DNA from: Afipia sp. GAS231
GTDB taxonomy: Bacteria > Pseudomonadota > Alphaproteobacteria > Rhizobiales > Xanthobacteraceae
NCBI RefSeq assembly: GCF_900103365.1
Contig: NZ_LT629703.1
Location: 62,001-126,000, forward strand
Length of the DNA: 64,000 bases
Direction: 5' to 3'
Part shown: in pieces, positions 25,289 through 34,608 of the stretch
Numbering within the stretch: position 1 is the first letter of the stretch
How the letters are laid out: every line of letters begins with the position of its first letter
Position numbers and translations under genes: made by a program
Notes under the pieces: model-generated
Seen by the model: the letters and a program-made list of their open reading frames with translations, nothing else
Told to the model about the DNA's origin: nothing
The model's database searches: none

Positions 25289-26647
25289 CTAGCCTTCCTT
25301 CGGCTTCCTGCCCTTGGTCTTCAATTCGCGATACCGCGTCGCGCCGCCTTCGCGGATGCTCTGCGGGCTGCGCTCGACCGCCATCGCATCGTCAGGCACA
25401 TCGCGGGTGATGACGGAGCCGGAGCCGATATAGGCGCCGATGCCGATCTTCACCGGCGCCACCAGCGAGGTGTTGGTGCCGATGAAGGCGCCGGCGCCGA
25501 TGATGGTCTTGTTTTTGGTAAAGCCGTCATAGTTGCAGGTGATGGTGCCGGCGCCGAGGTTGGCCTTGGCGCCGACATGGGCGTCGCCGACATAGGACAG
25601 GTGATTGACCTTGGCGCCGGCCTCGATCGTCGCCGCTTTGGTCTCGACGAAATTGCCGAGCTTGGAGCCGTCGCCCATCGTCGTCCCCGGCCGCATCCGC
25701 GCATAGGGACCGAGCTGCACGTTCTTGCCGATCGAGGACTGCACGATGTGGGTGAAGGAATGGACCACGGTGCCGTCGCCGATCGAGACGCCGGGGCCAA
25801 TCACCACGAACGGCTCGATGGTGACGTCGCTGCCGAACGTTGTGTCGGCTGAGAGAAACACCGTCTCCGGCGCAATCAGCGTCACGCCGGCATCGAGGGC
25901 GGCCTGGCGCAGCCGCGCCTGCATCACCGCTTCCGCCTCGGCGAGCTGTGCCTTGTTGTTGATCCCGCGCACTTCGTCTTCGCTGGTTTCGATCACGACG
26001 GCCTCCAGTCCCATTTCCCTGACGATGGCGACGGCATCCACAAGATAGTATTCGCGCTTGCTGTTGGCATTGCCGATCTTGTCGATAATTTCGAGCGCCA
26101 GGCGGCCGTCGAACGCCATCACGCCGGCGTTGCACAGCGTCACCTTGCGTTCCTCCGGCGTAGCGTCGTCATGTTCGCGGATCGCGACCAGGTGGTCGCC
26201 TTCGAGCAGCAGGCGGCCATAGCCGGTCGGGTCGGCGGCGCGGAAGCCGAGCACGGTCAGCGCCGCGCCCTTGGCGAGCGGCGCGCGCATCCGCGCAAAG
26301 GTCTCGGCCGAGATCAAAGGTGTGTCGCCGAACGCAATCAAGAGATCGTCGGCGCCGCGCGCAATCGCCTCGCGGGCCGCCAGCACCGCATGCGCGGTGC
26401 CGAGGCGCTCGGCCTGAATGAACGTCGCCGCATCCGGGCGGATGCGGGCGACTTCGTCGGAGACCGCCTGGTGGTTCGGCCCGACCACGACCGCAAGTGC
26501 TGCCCCCGCGCCATGCGGGGCCGCATCCAGCACATGGGCCAGCAGCGACTGGGAGGCGATGGGATGCAGCACCTTCGGCAGCGCCGATCGCATGCGCGTG
26601 CCCTCACCGGCCGCAAGCACGACTGTCAGGCTGGAACGAGCCGTCAT
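25289..26647 (-). CDS. glmU: Bifunctional UDP-N-acetylglucosamine pyrophosphorylase / glucosamine-1-phosphate acetyltransferase GlmU
   Basis: 452 residues from ATG 26647 (a longer frame to 26725 lacks support). The N-terminal nucleotidyltransferase has [32 protein letters not shown] and NAGVMAFDG. The C-terminal left-handed beta-helix has hexapeptide repeats from about 250 and the acetyltransferase residues in [22 protein letters not shown] and [16 protein letters not shown]. It makes UDP-GlcNAc for peptidoglycan and lipid A. It is on the same strand as glmS but separated from it by the accessory block. Confidence 0.96.
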   Translation of the reverse strand: MTARSSLTVVLAAGEGTRMRSALPKVLHPIASQSLLAHVLDAAPHGAGAALAVVVGPNHQAVSDEVARIRPDAATFIQAERLGTAHAVLAAREAIARGADDLLIAFGDTPLISAETFARMRAPLAKGAALTVLGFRAADPTGYGRLLLEGDHLVAIREHDDATPEERKVTLCNAGVMAFDGRLALEIIDKIGNANSKREYYLVDAVAIVREMGLEAVVIETSEDEVRGINNKAQLAEAEAVMQARLRQAALDAGVTLIAPETVFLSADTTFGSDVTIEPFVVIGPGVSIGDGTVVHSFTHIVQSSIGKNVQLGPYARMRPGTTMGDGSKLGNFVETKAATIEAGAKVNHLSYVGDAHVGAKANLGAGTITCNYDGFTKNKTIIGAGAFIGTNTSLVAPVKIGIGAYIGSGSVITRDVPDDAMAVERSPQSIREGGATRYRELKTKGRKPKEG

Positions 26648-26781
26648 TTGGATCCTCAACGAACACACCGGATAGCGCAGGTCTTTATTGCGGGGCCTCT
26701 TTAATTGTTTTCCGTGGCAGATCAAACCGATTCGCAGGTCCGCAAAGCTCCGGATTCAGGAACACGGCGCATTTCCTGTTA

Positions 26782-28257
26782 ATGTTTGCCGATGATTCGG
26801 CAGGCCTGAGGGAGGGCCAGGAACGCTTGGCCAGGGATTCAGACCATCGCGCTGGGGACTTCGATACCGACAACACCGGCGGTTTGCTGAGCGGTTTGTT
26901 GGCCGAGGAAGACGACCTCGACCGCCGCGCGCTGTGGCGGATCGGCTCGTGGGGCGTCGGCGCGGTCGCGGCCGTGGTGGTCGCCGTGATGGCCAACCAG
27001 TCCTCGCTCGGCTTGAAGCGCGAGCAGATGGCGGCCGCCGAACTGTCGCGGCAGGCGCAGCAGATCCAGATGGCAGCCCGGGAAAACCAGAGCGAGACGC
27101 GCCGTCTCGCCAGCGCGGTCGATACGCTGAACGGCGATCGCGACCGGCTCTATACCCGCGTCACCAGCCTGGAACAGGGGCTGGATTCGGTCACCGGCTC
27201 GTTCATCCGGCAGCTTCCGCCCAATGCGGCCGTGTCGCCCCCTGTGCTTCCAACCATCGAACCATCCGCCGCCCAGGCGCCTGCCCCGGTCGTGGCGCCG
27301 GTCGCGACCGCCGCCCCCGCGATCGAAAAGTCGGCGACAAAGGCGACAGGCCCGGAGCCGAGCCCTGCCACGATCTCGTCGGTTGCCAAGGACCCTCCGA
27401 AAACCGAGCCGGGCAAGGTGGAGAAGGTCGAAGCCGCCAAATCCGATGCCGCCAAATCCGACGTCGCCAAGCTTGAGCCGGCCAAGGAATCCACCAAGAG
27501 CGACGCGCCCAAGGCGGATGCCGTCAAAGCTGACATTGCCAAGACTGACATTACCAAGGCTGATGTAGCCAAAGCCGATGCCGCCAAGACCCCTGCCGCG
27601 ACACCGGCGACACCGCTGGTGGCCGCCAAATCGTTCATGGCCCCGCCCGATCCCTCCGCCACAAAACTGATCGAGCCGGGCAAGCCCGTCAGCGCCGTGG
27701 TCGCGAGCCCGATCCCGGAAGTGGTGGCCTCAACGCCGCCGGTCAGCGATGAAGAAGCCGATGAAGCCACCGCGCCGAAAGTCGCTTTGCAGCGGACCGA
27801 GTTCGGGGTCGATCTCGGCACCGCCAATTCGGTCAACGGCCTGCGCGCGCTGTGGCGCGGGCTGTTGAAGTCGCGGTCGAATGCGCCGCTGCAGGCGTTG
27901 CGCCCGATGATCAAGATCAAGGAAAGCGCCAACGGCTCCGGCATGCAGTTGCATCTGGTCGCAGGCCCGTTGAACGACGCCGGCGCCGCGGCCAAGATTT
28001 GCGCGACCATGACGGAAAACAAACGAAGCTGCGAAACCACCGTGTTCGAAGGCCAGCGCCTGACAATGAACGCGGACGAAGCGACACCGGAACCGGCAAC
28101 TCCCTCCAAGCCTGCGAACCGCAGCCGGCGCGGATCCTCGAAGCGCGCTGCGGCACCTGCGGCAGCCGCGCCCGCCGAGGAGCCGAAGAAGCCGGAAACG
28201 ACGTCGTCGATTGCATCCTCGATCTCGTCCATGTTCGGCCGCAAGAAGTCGGAATAA
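26782..28257 (+). CDS. Membrane-anchored SPOR-like protein with Ala-Lys-Asp repeat linker
   Basis: 491 residues from ATG 26782. A cytoplasmic N-terminus (about 1-52) is followed by one membrane helix (about 54-71), then a coiled-coil-like stretch (about 75-140). A Pro/Ala/Lys linker contains irregular AKxDxAK-type repeats (about 217-270). From about 330 comes a SPOR-like domain (GVDLGTANSVNGLRALWRGL, MQLHLVAGPLNDAGAAAKIC, SCETTVFEGQRL). SPOR domains bind denuded peptidoglycan at division sites. The domain is divergent, so the assignment is by pattern. It is divergent from glmU. Confidence 0.7.
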   Translation: MFADDSAGLREGQERLARDSDHRAGDFDTDNTGGLLSGLLAEEDDLDRRALWRIGSWGVGAVAAVVVAVMANQSSLGLKREQMAAAELSRQAQQIQMAARENQSETRRLASAVDTLNGDRDRLYTRVTSLEQGLDSVTGSFIRQLPPNAAVSPPVLPTIEPSAAQAPAPVVAPVATAAPAIEKSATKATGPEPSPATISSVAKDPPKTEPGKVEKVEAAKSDAAKSDVAKLEPAKESTKSDAPKADAVKADIAKTDITKADVAKADAAKTPAATPATPLVAAKSFMAPPDPSATKLIEPGKPVSAVVASPIPEVVASTPPVSDEEADEATAPKVALQRTEFGVDLGTANSVNGLRALWRGLLKSRSNAPLQALRPMIKIKESANGSGMQLHLVAGPLNDAGAAAKICATMTENKRSCETTVFEGQRLTMNADEATPEPATPSKPANRSRRGSSKRAAAPAAAAPAEEPKKPETTSSIASSISSMFGRKKSE

Positions 28258-28361
28258 TATATTCCCCGACAACGCGTTACGGCCAATCCCTCACCTGTTT
28301 TTGACGCTACCGAGGCCAGGCCCCGCTTGTCCGCAGGCGCATTCCCGAGCATAGTCCCGCG

Positions 28362-28742
28362 ATGAAAAAAACTCCGTTCCGGCTGACGCCCTATCAGGTG
28401 CAATTTCTGTTGGTGATCGGCTTCGTCACCGTCGGTTACGCGCTGTATCTGCGCTATCTCGCGGTCGAACTCTCCACCACGGCGCTGGCCTGCGACGCCG
28501 GGCTGCAGACCATGCTGTGCAAGGCGCGCTCGCTGGCGACGGTGCTGTTCAAGAATTCGGTGTTCGGCATCGTCGCGCTGGTCATTGCGACGCTGCATGT
28601 GATGCGGCCGTCGATCGTGCTGTTGACCGGCGGACTGATCGCAGCCGGCCTCGGCATCGTGCTCTACAATATCGCGCTGTCGGGCCTTGCGATCGGGCTG
28701 CTTATTTTGGGATTTGCACGGCCCGCGCCCGCCACAGCGTAA
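28362..28742 (+). CDS. Small multi-pass membrane protein, unknown function
   Basis: 126 residues with about four hydrophobic segments: VQFLLVIGFVTVGYALYL, SVFGIVALVIATLHVM, IVLLTGGLIAAGLGIVLYN and LSGLAIGLLILGFA. A periplasmic or loop segment holds two cysteines (ALACDAGLQTMLCKA), which could form a disulfide. Family not recognised. Its 3' end overlaps the convergent ndvC-like gene by about 40 bp. Confidence 0.75.
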   Translation: MKKTPFRLTPYQVQFLLVIGFVTVGYALYLRYLAVELSTTALACDAGLQTMLCKARSLATVLFKNSVFGIVALVIATLHVMRPSIVLLTGGLIAAGLGIVLYNIALSGLAIGLLILGFARPAPATA

Positions 28743-30327
28743 GCGCCAGGCCGAGATAGACCGCGCAAGTCCACAGCGACTGCCAGTTCTGGCCGCCTTC
28801 GTTCAATCCCATGAAGATCGCGCATGCGACCAGCACGCCGGCAAAGGCGGTTTCGGCGATCGGGCGCACGCCCTCCAGCGGCCGGTTCACCACCATCAGC
28901 CCGGCGAACGACACCACCGCCATGGTCAGCGATGCAAACGGAAAATCCTTGTAGCGGGGGTCGAAGGCGAAGCCGAGCGCAGTCTCGGCCGCAATCAGTG
29001 CCGTCACGATCAGCGTGAGTGTCAGGGGCACCGTCAGTTTCAATCCGGTGCGGTAGCCGGCTGGCCCGAGCAGTTCGAGGAACGTCGGCAGCGGCCGTCC
29101 ATACATGGTGGCGCAGGCGCAAAGAATCGGCGCGAGAACGCCCGCGGCCAGCAGCGCCCCGTTTTGCAGCCACCCGCCGATGCCGTAGCTTTCATAGAAC
29201 ATCTTGTCGGCGGCGATCCCGAGCAGCATGCCTGATGCCGTCGCCGAGATCGCGACTGTGACCCAGGTGATCAGCCGCGGCTGCCACGGCCGCCGCCGCA
29301 CGGTCAGCCATCCCGCCAGGAACACGATGAAGCTCAGCGCCATCCCCGAACCCATCTGCCACTTCCACAGCGGATAGTTGCTGATGAACTCGCCCGGCGG
29401 ATATTTCACCGCGCGCTTGACCGCATCGAACAGGCCCCAATAGCCGCCGACGGTGCCTTCGAGCTGGCGCTTCCACGGCTGGTCGTAGGCCTCGATCAGG
29501 TTGACGCGAAAACCTTCCCGCTTGGCGAGGGCGAGAATATCGGAGACCACGCGGGCCTGGTTGGTGCGCGACGGCAGCGCGCCCTCGCGCATCCGCCCGG
29601 CGCTGGGCCAGCCGGTCTCGCCGATCAGGATCTCCTTGCCCGGAAACGCCACCGCCATCCGCTTGCGGATCTCGTCGACATGGCTGGCGGCGAACTTCGC
29701 CCGCACCGGCATGTCTTCCCAATACGGCAGGATGTGAATGGTGACGAAGTCGACCGCTTCATAGACCTCGCGGTTGCGCAGCCAGAATTCCCAGACGTCG
29801 GCATAGGTCACCGGCACGGTGACCTGCGCCTTGACGCTGCGGATGTTGGCGGCGAGATCGGCCGTCGTCATCTCGCCGCGCAGCAGCACCTCGTTGCCGA
29901 CCACCAGCGCGGTAATGACGCCGGGATATTGCTTGGTGAGACTGACGGCGGTCGCAATCTGGGTCAGGTTCTTCAGCCTGTTGCTGGAGAGCCAGATGCC
30001 CTGGATGACCTTCAGCCCGACCTTGGCGGCCTGCGCCGGAACCTGGTCGAGCCCGTTCTCGATCGAATAGGTGCGGACGCAGTCGGTGATCCCGGCGAGC
30101 TGCGCCAGATCCTGCGCGATCTGTTCCGGCGCGATATGGGTGGTCGGAACCAGCGGCGTCTGCGCATCGCGGAACGGCGCGTAGGACACACATTGCAGCT
30201 TGGCATTGGGATCGATCGGCGCGCGCGCCAGCGTGATCGGCGTGGCTACCCACCACCACAGGGCCGCAATCATTCCAAGGGATAAAACGAGAAGCGCCAG
30301 CGGCGTGCGAAGAGAAATCGGTTCCAT
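28702..30327 (-). CDS. ndvC: NdvC-like membrane beta-glucan synthesis protein (GH17 domain plus membrane helices)
   Basis: 541 residues. An N-terminal anchor helix (about 8-28) precedes a glycoside hydrolase family 17 domain (about 45-310) with both acidic residues: VVGNE (E146) and IGETGWPSAG (E237). About eight membrane helices follow. B. japonicum NdvC is needed for the beta-1,6 linkages of cyclic beta-(1,3),(1,6)-glucans and has this design, so I infer orthology. The GH17 domain probably acts as a transglycosylase on the periplasmic side. It is divergent from the ndvD-like and ndvB-like genes. Confidence 0.85.
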   Translation of the reverse strand: MEPISLRTPLALLVLSLGMIAALWWWVATPITLARAPIDPNAKLQCVSYAPFRDAQTPLVPTTHIAPEQIAQDLAQLAGITDCVRTYSIENGLDQVPAQAAKVGLKVIQGIWLSSNRLKNLTQIATAVSLTKQYPGVITALVVGNEVLLRGEMTTADLAANIRSVKAQVTVPVTYADVWEFWLRNREVYEAVDFVTIHILPYWEDMPVRAKFAASHVDEIRKRMAVAFPGKEILIGETGWPSAGRMREGALPSRTNQARVVSDILALAKREGFRVNLIEAYDQPWKRQLEGTVGGYWGLFDAVKRAVKYPPGEFISNYPLWKWQMGSGMALSFIVFLAGWLTVRRRPWQPRLITWVTVAISATASGMLLGIAADKMFYESYGIGGWLQNGALLAAGVLAPILCACATMYGRPLPTFLELLGPAGYRTGLKLTVPLTLTLIVTALIAAETALGFAFDPRYKDFPFASLTMAVVSFAGLMVVNRPLEGVRPIAETAFAGVLVACAIFMGLNEGGQNWQSLWTCAVYLGLALTLWRARAVQIPK

Positions 30328-30581
30328 CCTCCGGGCGGGGCCTGTCGCTTAGCGGTTCACCGGCGATCTGCCAAGAGATCGACTAGGGGATTTGCAAGAT
30401 ACACGATACCGGGATTTGCGCGTCTCCCCTGCGGCGATTTTACCACGACGCGATAAAGTTGTGAGTTTGCTGGACAAAATCCCAAATAACCGGCATGGGA
30501 ATCGTCAGGAGTCTCCGCCGCATTGGGGACCCATTTGGACGGCAACACACCAGCTGTCACACGGAAAATATCGGGGATTGT

Positions 30582-31151
30582 ATGCGTCGGGTGCTTGATC
30601 CAGGAAAGTCGGTTGTGCGTCACCTCGCCGCTGCCGGCCTTGTATTCTTAATTGGATCGGGCGCCGTATTCGCCCAGAGCGGCCAGCCCGCCCAGGATCA
30701 AGGTAAACCCCCGGCGGCCAATGCCGCCGACGCCGCCAAGGACAACCAGCGCAAGACCGACGAATTCGTCGAGGCGCAGACCGCCATCAACGGCCCGGCC
30801 GGCAATCCCGAATGCGTCTGGCTCGGCCGCCGGGTGGTCAGCCTGATGTGGCGCGACGACCTCGATACCGCGTTCCGGCACCTCGACCTCTACGACCGGT
30901 TCGGCTGCCCCGGCGGCCACGTCCAGGCCGCGTTCCGCTGCCTGACCCGCTTTGGCGGCCAGATCGATCCCAAGGTGGCCGAAACCCTGTCCAGCCGGAT
31001 CCATGCCTGCTGGATCAATCCGGGCGCGCAGCCCCAGGCCGCTGTCGCGGCCAGCCCGGCGCCGGCAGCGCCCGCGACCGCCGGGAACACCGCTCCTGCG
31101 CCCGCCCCCACGCCGGCTCCGACACCCACTCCCGCGGCCCCGGCCAAGTAA
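30582..31151 (+). CDS. ndvD: NdvD-like secreted glucan biosynthesis accessory protein
   Basis: 189 residues from ATG 30582 (GGGGA upstream). A signal peptide ends near SGAVFAQ (about 32). The mature core has paired cysteines in NPECVWLGRRV, DRFGCPGGHVQAAFRCL and RIHACW, followed by a Pro/Ala/Thr-rich tail (about 150-189). It lies between the ndvC-like and ndvB-like genes. Bradyrhizobium homologues are, from memory, named beta-1-3, beta-1-6-glucan biosynthesis protein. The symbol rests on this position and recollection. Confidence 0.65.
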   Translation: MRRVLDPGKSVVRHLAAAGLVFLIGSGAVFAQSGQPAQDQGKPPAANAADAAKDNQRKTDEFVEAQTAINGPAGNPECVWLGRRVVSLMWRDDLDTAFRHLDLYDRFGCPGGHVQAAFRCLTRFGGQIDPKVAETLSSRIHACWINPGAQPQAAVAASPAPAAPATAGNTAPAPAPTPAPTPTPAAPAK

Positions 31152-31351
31152 CAATCCGCCTGATGATCCGGCGCGACTAGGAACTGTCGATATTGTTCGA
31201 TGGTTCAAATTGCCGCGCCCTTAAAACGCCACGCCGTCATATCAGTTGTTAATCGGCGCGACAGGATTATCCTGATAGTACCGCCGTGTCGGTCGAACCT
31301 TGGGGACGGGTTCGCTTTCCCCCTCGCAAGCCCCGTATGGTTTAGCCGCCG

Positions 31352-34024
31352 ATGCGCGCTGTCGTTGCCGTTCTGCTGTTTGTGACCGCAGCCCATGCTG
31401 CGCTGTGGGGCCTGTTCCAGGAAAAACAGGCGGCCCCCGACTTCAAGGGCATCCTGCCCAGCGTCTCCTACACCCCGTTCGAACCCGGCCACGTCGTCGA
31501 CCCCACGGTCGACCCTGCGCGGATTCGCGCCGACCTGAAGCGGCTCTCCACCGTGACCCGGGCGATCCGCTCCTACTCCTCGACCGAAGGTAACGAACTG
31601 GTGCCGGCGATCGCGGCCGAGTTCGGCATGAAGGTCATGGTGGGCGCCTGGATCAGCAAGAATGACGACGCGAACCTGGCGCAAATCGAATCCGCGATCG
31701 CGCTCGCCAAGCGCAACAGCAACGTCAACGGCATCGTGGTCGGCAACGAGACGATCTACCGCGCCGATCAGAAGGTCGAAGACCTGATCGAGCTGATCAA
31801 GCGGGTCAAGAAGTCAGTCAGCGTTCCCGTCACCACGGGCGAAATCTGGAATAGCTGGCGCGACAATCCGGAACTGGCCTCGTCGGTCGATTTCATCGCC
31901 GCGCACATCTTGCCCTATTGGGAATACTTTACGGACAAGCAAGCGGTGGATCAGGCGGTCTATCTCTACGGCCTGCTGCGCGAGAAATTTCCCGGCAAGC
32001 GGATCGTGATCGCCGAATTCGGCTGGCCCAGCGCCGGCTATAACCTGAAGAACGCCGAGCCCGGCCAATTCGAGCAGGCGTCGGTGCTGCGCAATTTCGT
32101 CGCCCGCGCCGAAGCGATGGGCATGGAATACAACATTGTCGAAGGCATGGACCGGCCCTGGAAATCGTTCGAGGGCGGCGTCGGTCCCTATTGGGGCATT
32201 CTTGACAACTCGGGCGACGCGAAGTTTTCGTGGACCGGCCCGATCGTCAACGAGAACTACTGGAAGCTCGCGACCATCGCGCTGCTGGTCGGCATCCTGA
32301 TGTCGCTGCCGATCCTGCGGCTGGAACAGCCGACCCCGATGCAGGCCTTCGTGCTGTCGGCGGCGGCCAACGGCGTCGGCGCCTGGGCCGCTACCGTCTT
32401 CGCGTTCTGGTCCGGGCACTACTTCGTGTTCGGTTCGGCCTTCGCGCTGACGCTCGGCCTGATCCTGCTGGTGCCGCTGGTCCTGATCGCGATGGCGCGG
32501 ATCGACGAGATCGCCGCCGTCGCGTTTGGTGTCGGCCCGCGCCGGCTGATCACCAAGACCGCGACCCTGGCGCCGGCCACGATCGGCGAAGGCGTCACCT
32601 TCCCGAAGGTGTCGATCCACATCCCGGCTTATTTCGAGCCGGTCGAGATGCTGAAGCAGACGCTCGATGCGGTCTCAAAGCTCGACTATCCCAATTTCGA
32701 ATGCGTCTGCATCATCAACAACACGCCCGATCCCGAGTTCTGGCGTCCGATCCAGGACCACTGCCGCGCGCTCGGCGAACGCTTCGTGTTCATCAACGCC
32801 GAGAAGGTCAAGGGTTTCAAGGCCGGCGCGCTGCGGATTGCGATGGACCGCACCGCCGTTGACGCCGAGATCATCGGCATTATCGACGCCGACTATGTCG
32901 TGCATCCGGACTGGCTGAAGGACCTGGTGCCTGTGTTCGCCGACCCGCGCGTCGGGCTCGTGCAGGCGCCGCAGGAACACCGCGACGGCGACCTGTCGCT
33001 GATGCACTACATCATGAACGGCGAGTATGCCGGTTTCTTCGACATCGGCATGGTCCAGCGCAACGAGTTCAACGCCATCATCGTGCACGGCACGATGTGC
33101 CTGATCCGCCGCAGCGCGATGGACATGGCCGGCGGCTGGTCGAGCGACACTATCTGCGAGGACACCGATCTCGGCCTGACCATCCAGCAGCAGGGCTGGC
33201 TGACGCATTACACCAACGTCCGCTATGGCGAGGGCCTCTTGCCCGACACCTATGAGGCGTTCAAGAAGCAGCGTCACCGCTGGGCCTATGGCGGCTTCCA
33301 GATCGTCAAGAAGCATTGGCGGCGCTTCCTGCCCGGCGGCAGCCGGCTGTCGCCGGACCAGCGCCGCGAGTTCTCGCTGGGCTGGCTGAACTGGTTAGGG
33401 GCCGAAAGCCTCGGCGTGGTGGTGGCGATCCTCAACCTGATCTGGGTGCCGATCGTGGCGTTTGCCGACATCTCCATTCCCGACAGGATTTTGACGCTGC
33501 CGATCATCGCCTCCTTCATCGTCTCGCTGACGCACTTCATCGCGCTCTATCGGCTGCGGGTGAACATCAAGGCCGGCCAGATGCTGGGCGCCATGATCGC
33601 GGCGATGAGCGTGCAGTGGACGGTGTCGCGCGCGGTGGCGCAGGGCCTGATCACCGAACACCTCGCTTTCGCCCGCACCTCCAAGGGCGGCCTGTCGCGA
33701 ATGTCGATCGAATTCCAGGCGTTCTGGGAAGCCGTGATCGGCGTGCTGCTACTGATCGGCGCCACCGTGCTGGTGGTGACCAACGGCTACAAGCAGGTGC
33801 GCGAAATCTACATCTTCGCGGGCGTGCTGGTGCTGCAAAGCCTGCCGTTCCTGGCGGCGGTCGCAATCGCGCTGCTGGAAAACTCCCGCACCAATTCCTT
33901 TGCCTTCTGGCGTAACAGCGCGGTGCGAACGGCGGAACTGATCGGCATCCGCCCGGTCCGCCTGCCGACGGTCGCCGCCCCCTCGCAGCCAGTGGCCTCG
34001 GAGATTCGCCAGGAAGCGAACTGA
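31352..34024 (+). CDS. ndvB: NdvB-like beta-1,3-glucan synthase (GH17 fused to family 2 glycosyltransferase)
   Basis: 890 residues. Residues 30-310 are a GH17 domain with VVGNE (E133) and IAEFGWPSAG (E222). After two or three helices a processive GT2 domain carries DADYVVHPDWL (about 512), CEDTDLG (about 602) and the QRHRW motif (about 640). C-terminal helices form the membrane pore. B. japonicum NdvB (about 100 kDa) builds the beta-1,3 backbone of cyclic glucans needed for osmoadaptation and effective nodulation; this matches in size and layout. About 200 bp separate it from ndvD. Confidence 0.88.
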   Translation: MRAVVAVLLFVTAAHAALWGLFQEKQAAPDFKGILPSVSYTPFEPGHVVDPTVDPARIRADLKRLSTVTRAIRSYSSTEGNELVPAIAAEFGMKVMVGAWISKNDDANLAQIESAIALAKRNSNVNGIVVGNETIYRADQKVEDLIELIKRVKKSVSVPVTTGEIWNSWRDNPELASSVDFIAAHILPYWEYFTDKQAVDQAVYLYGLLREKFPGKRIVIAEFGWPSAGYNLKNAEPGQFEQASVLRNFVARAEAMGMEYNIVEGMDRPWKSFEGGVGPYWGILDNSGDAKFSWTGPIVNENYWKLATIALLVGILMSLPILRLEQPTPMQAFVLSAAANGVGAWAATVFAFWSGHYFVFGSAFALTLGLILLVPLVLIAMARIDEIAAVAFGVGPRRLITKTATLAPATIGEGVTFPKVSIHIPAYFEPVEMLKQTLDAVSKLDYPNFECVCIINNTPDPEFWRPIQDHCRALGERFVFINAEKVKGFKAGALRIAMDRTAVDAEIIGIIDADYVVHPDWLKDLVPVFADPRVGLVQAPQEHRDGDLSLMHYIMNGEYAGFFDIGMVQRNEFNAIIVHGTMCLIRRSAMDMAGGWSSDTICEDTDLGLTIQQQGWLTHYTNVRYGEGLLPDTYEAFKKQRHRWAYGGFQIVKKHWRRFLPGGSRLSPDQRREFSLGWLNWLGAESLGVVVAILNLIWVPIVAFADISIPDRILTLPIIASFIVSLTHFIALYRLRVNIKAGQMLGAMIAAMSVQWTVSRAVAQGLITEHLAFARTSKGGLSRMSIEFQAFWEAVIGVLLLIGATVLVVTNGYKQVREIYIFAGVLVLQSLPFLAAVAIALLENSRTNSFAFWRNSAVRTAELIGIRPVRLPTVAAPSQPVASEIRQEAN

Positions 34025-34168
34025 CGGTGGACGGATTGGCGGTCCCGGCCTGAAGAGACCGGGCTAACCGCCAGCGGTACAAAGGGAATTCAGCCCACCG
34101 GATCGGCGGTTTTGCCGCACAGGTGCTATTGACCCAGGGGGGTCCGCCCCCTACACAGCGCGGCGAGT

Positions 34169-34244
34169 GAGCGCGTAGCTCAGGTGGTAGAGCACGTGAC
34201 TTTTAATCATGGGGTCGAGGGTTCGAGTCCCTCCGCGCTCACCA
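34169..34244 (+). tRNA. tRNA-Lys (anticodon TTT), CCA encoded
   Basis: 76 nt. The acceptor stem GAGCGCG pairs with CGCGCTC, followed by discriminator A and CCA. D-arm GCTC/GAGC, anticodon stem CGTGA/TCATG with loop CTTTTAA (anticodon 34202-34204), and a T-loop GTTCGAGTC with stem GAGGG/CCCTC. It decodes AAA/AAG. It lies at the left edge of the Mla/phosphoketolase gene block. Confidence 0.95.
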
Positions 34245-34608
34245 TGAAACCTTGAAACTACAACATCTTACTTCGCCGCAGCGCAGTCGATTGCGCCGAC
34301 GGCCGATTTCAATATTCCCGCGGCGGGAACACAATCCTCCTTCGCTGCTTATCCATGACCTCTAGCGCCGGTCACAGAGACCGGCGCACCACATCCGCGC
34401 AAATCGATAGTCTGTCACCTGATCGCGCTACGGCGCGGCATTGGCGCGCGTTTCCGAGTCGCAGAACAGGAGACCAAGTGCCAAACAGAAGCCTCGAGCA
34501 CGCCAAATCATGTCGTGAAGCGAACGGCCAACACGACTGTCGTTCCTTGTCGGAATGCGTCACCGGTGGATATCCATCCCGACGGTGTGCTTTTGACCGG
34601 CATCGGGA
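34245..34608. other. Gene-free spacer after tRNA-Lys with one stable hairpin
   Basis: About 360 bp with no convincing gene. An 8-bp hairpin at 34365-34387 (GCGCCGGT / ACCGGCGC, 7-nt loop) is the clearest structure; it has no T-run. The promoter of the Mla-type operon should lie here. Confidence 0.4.

Noticed and set aside
26497..26781. Upstream extension of the SPOR-like gene
   Set aside because: The extension overlaps glmU on the other strand and has shadow composition; ATG 26782 gives a sensible N-terminus.
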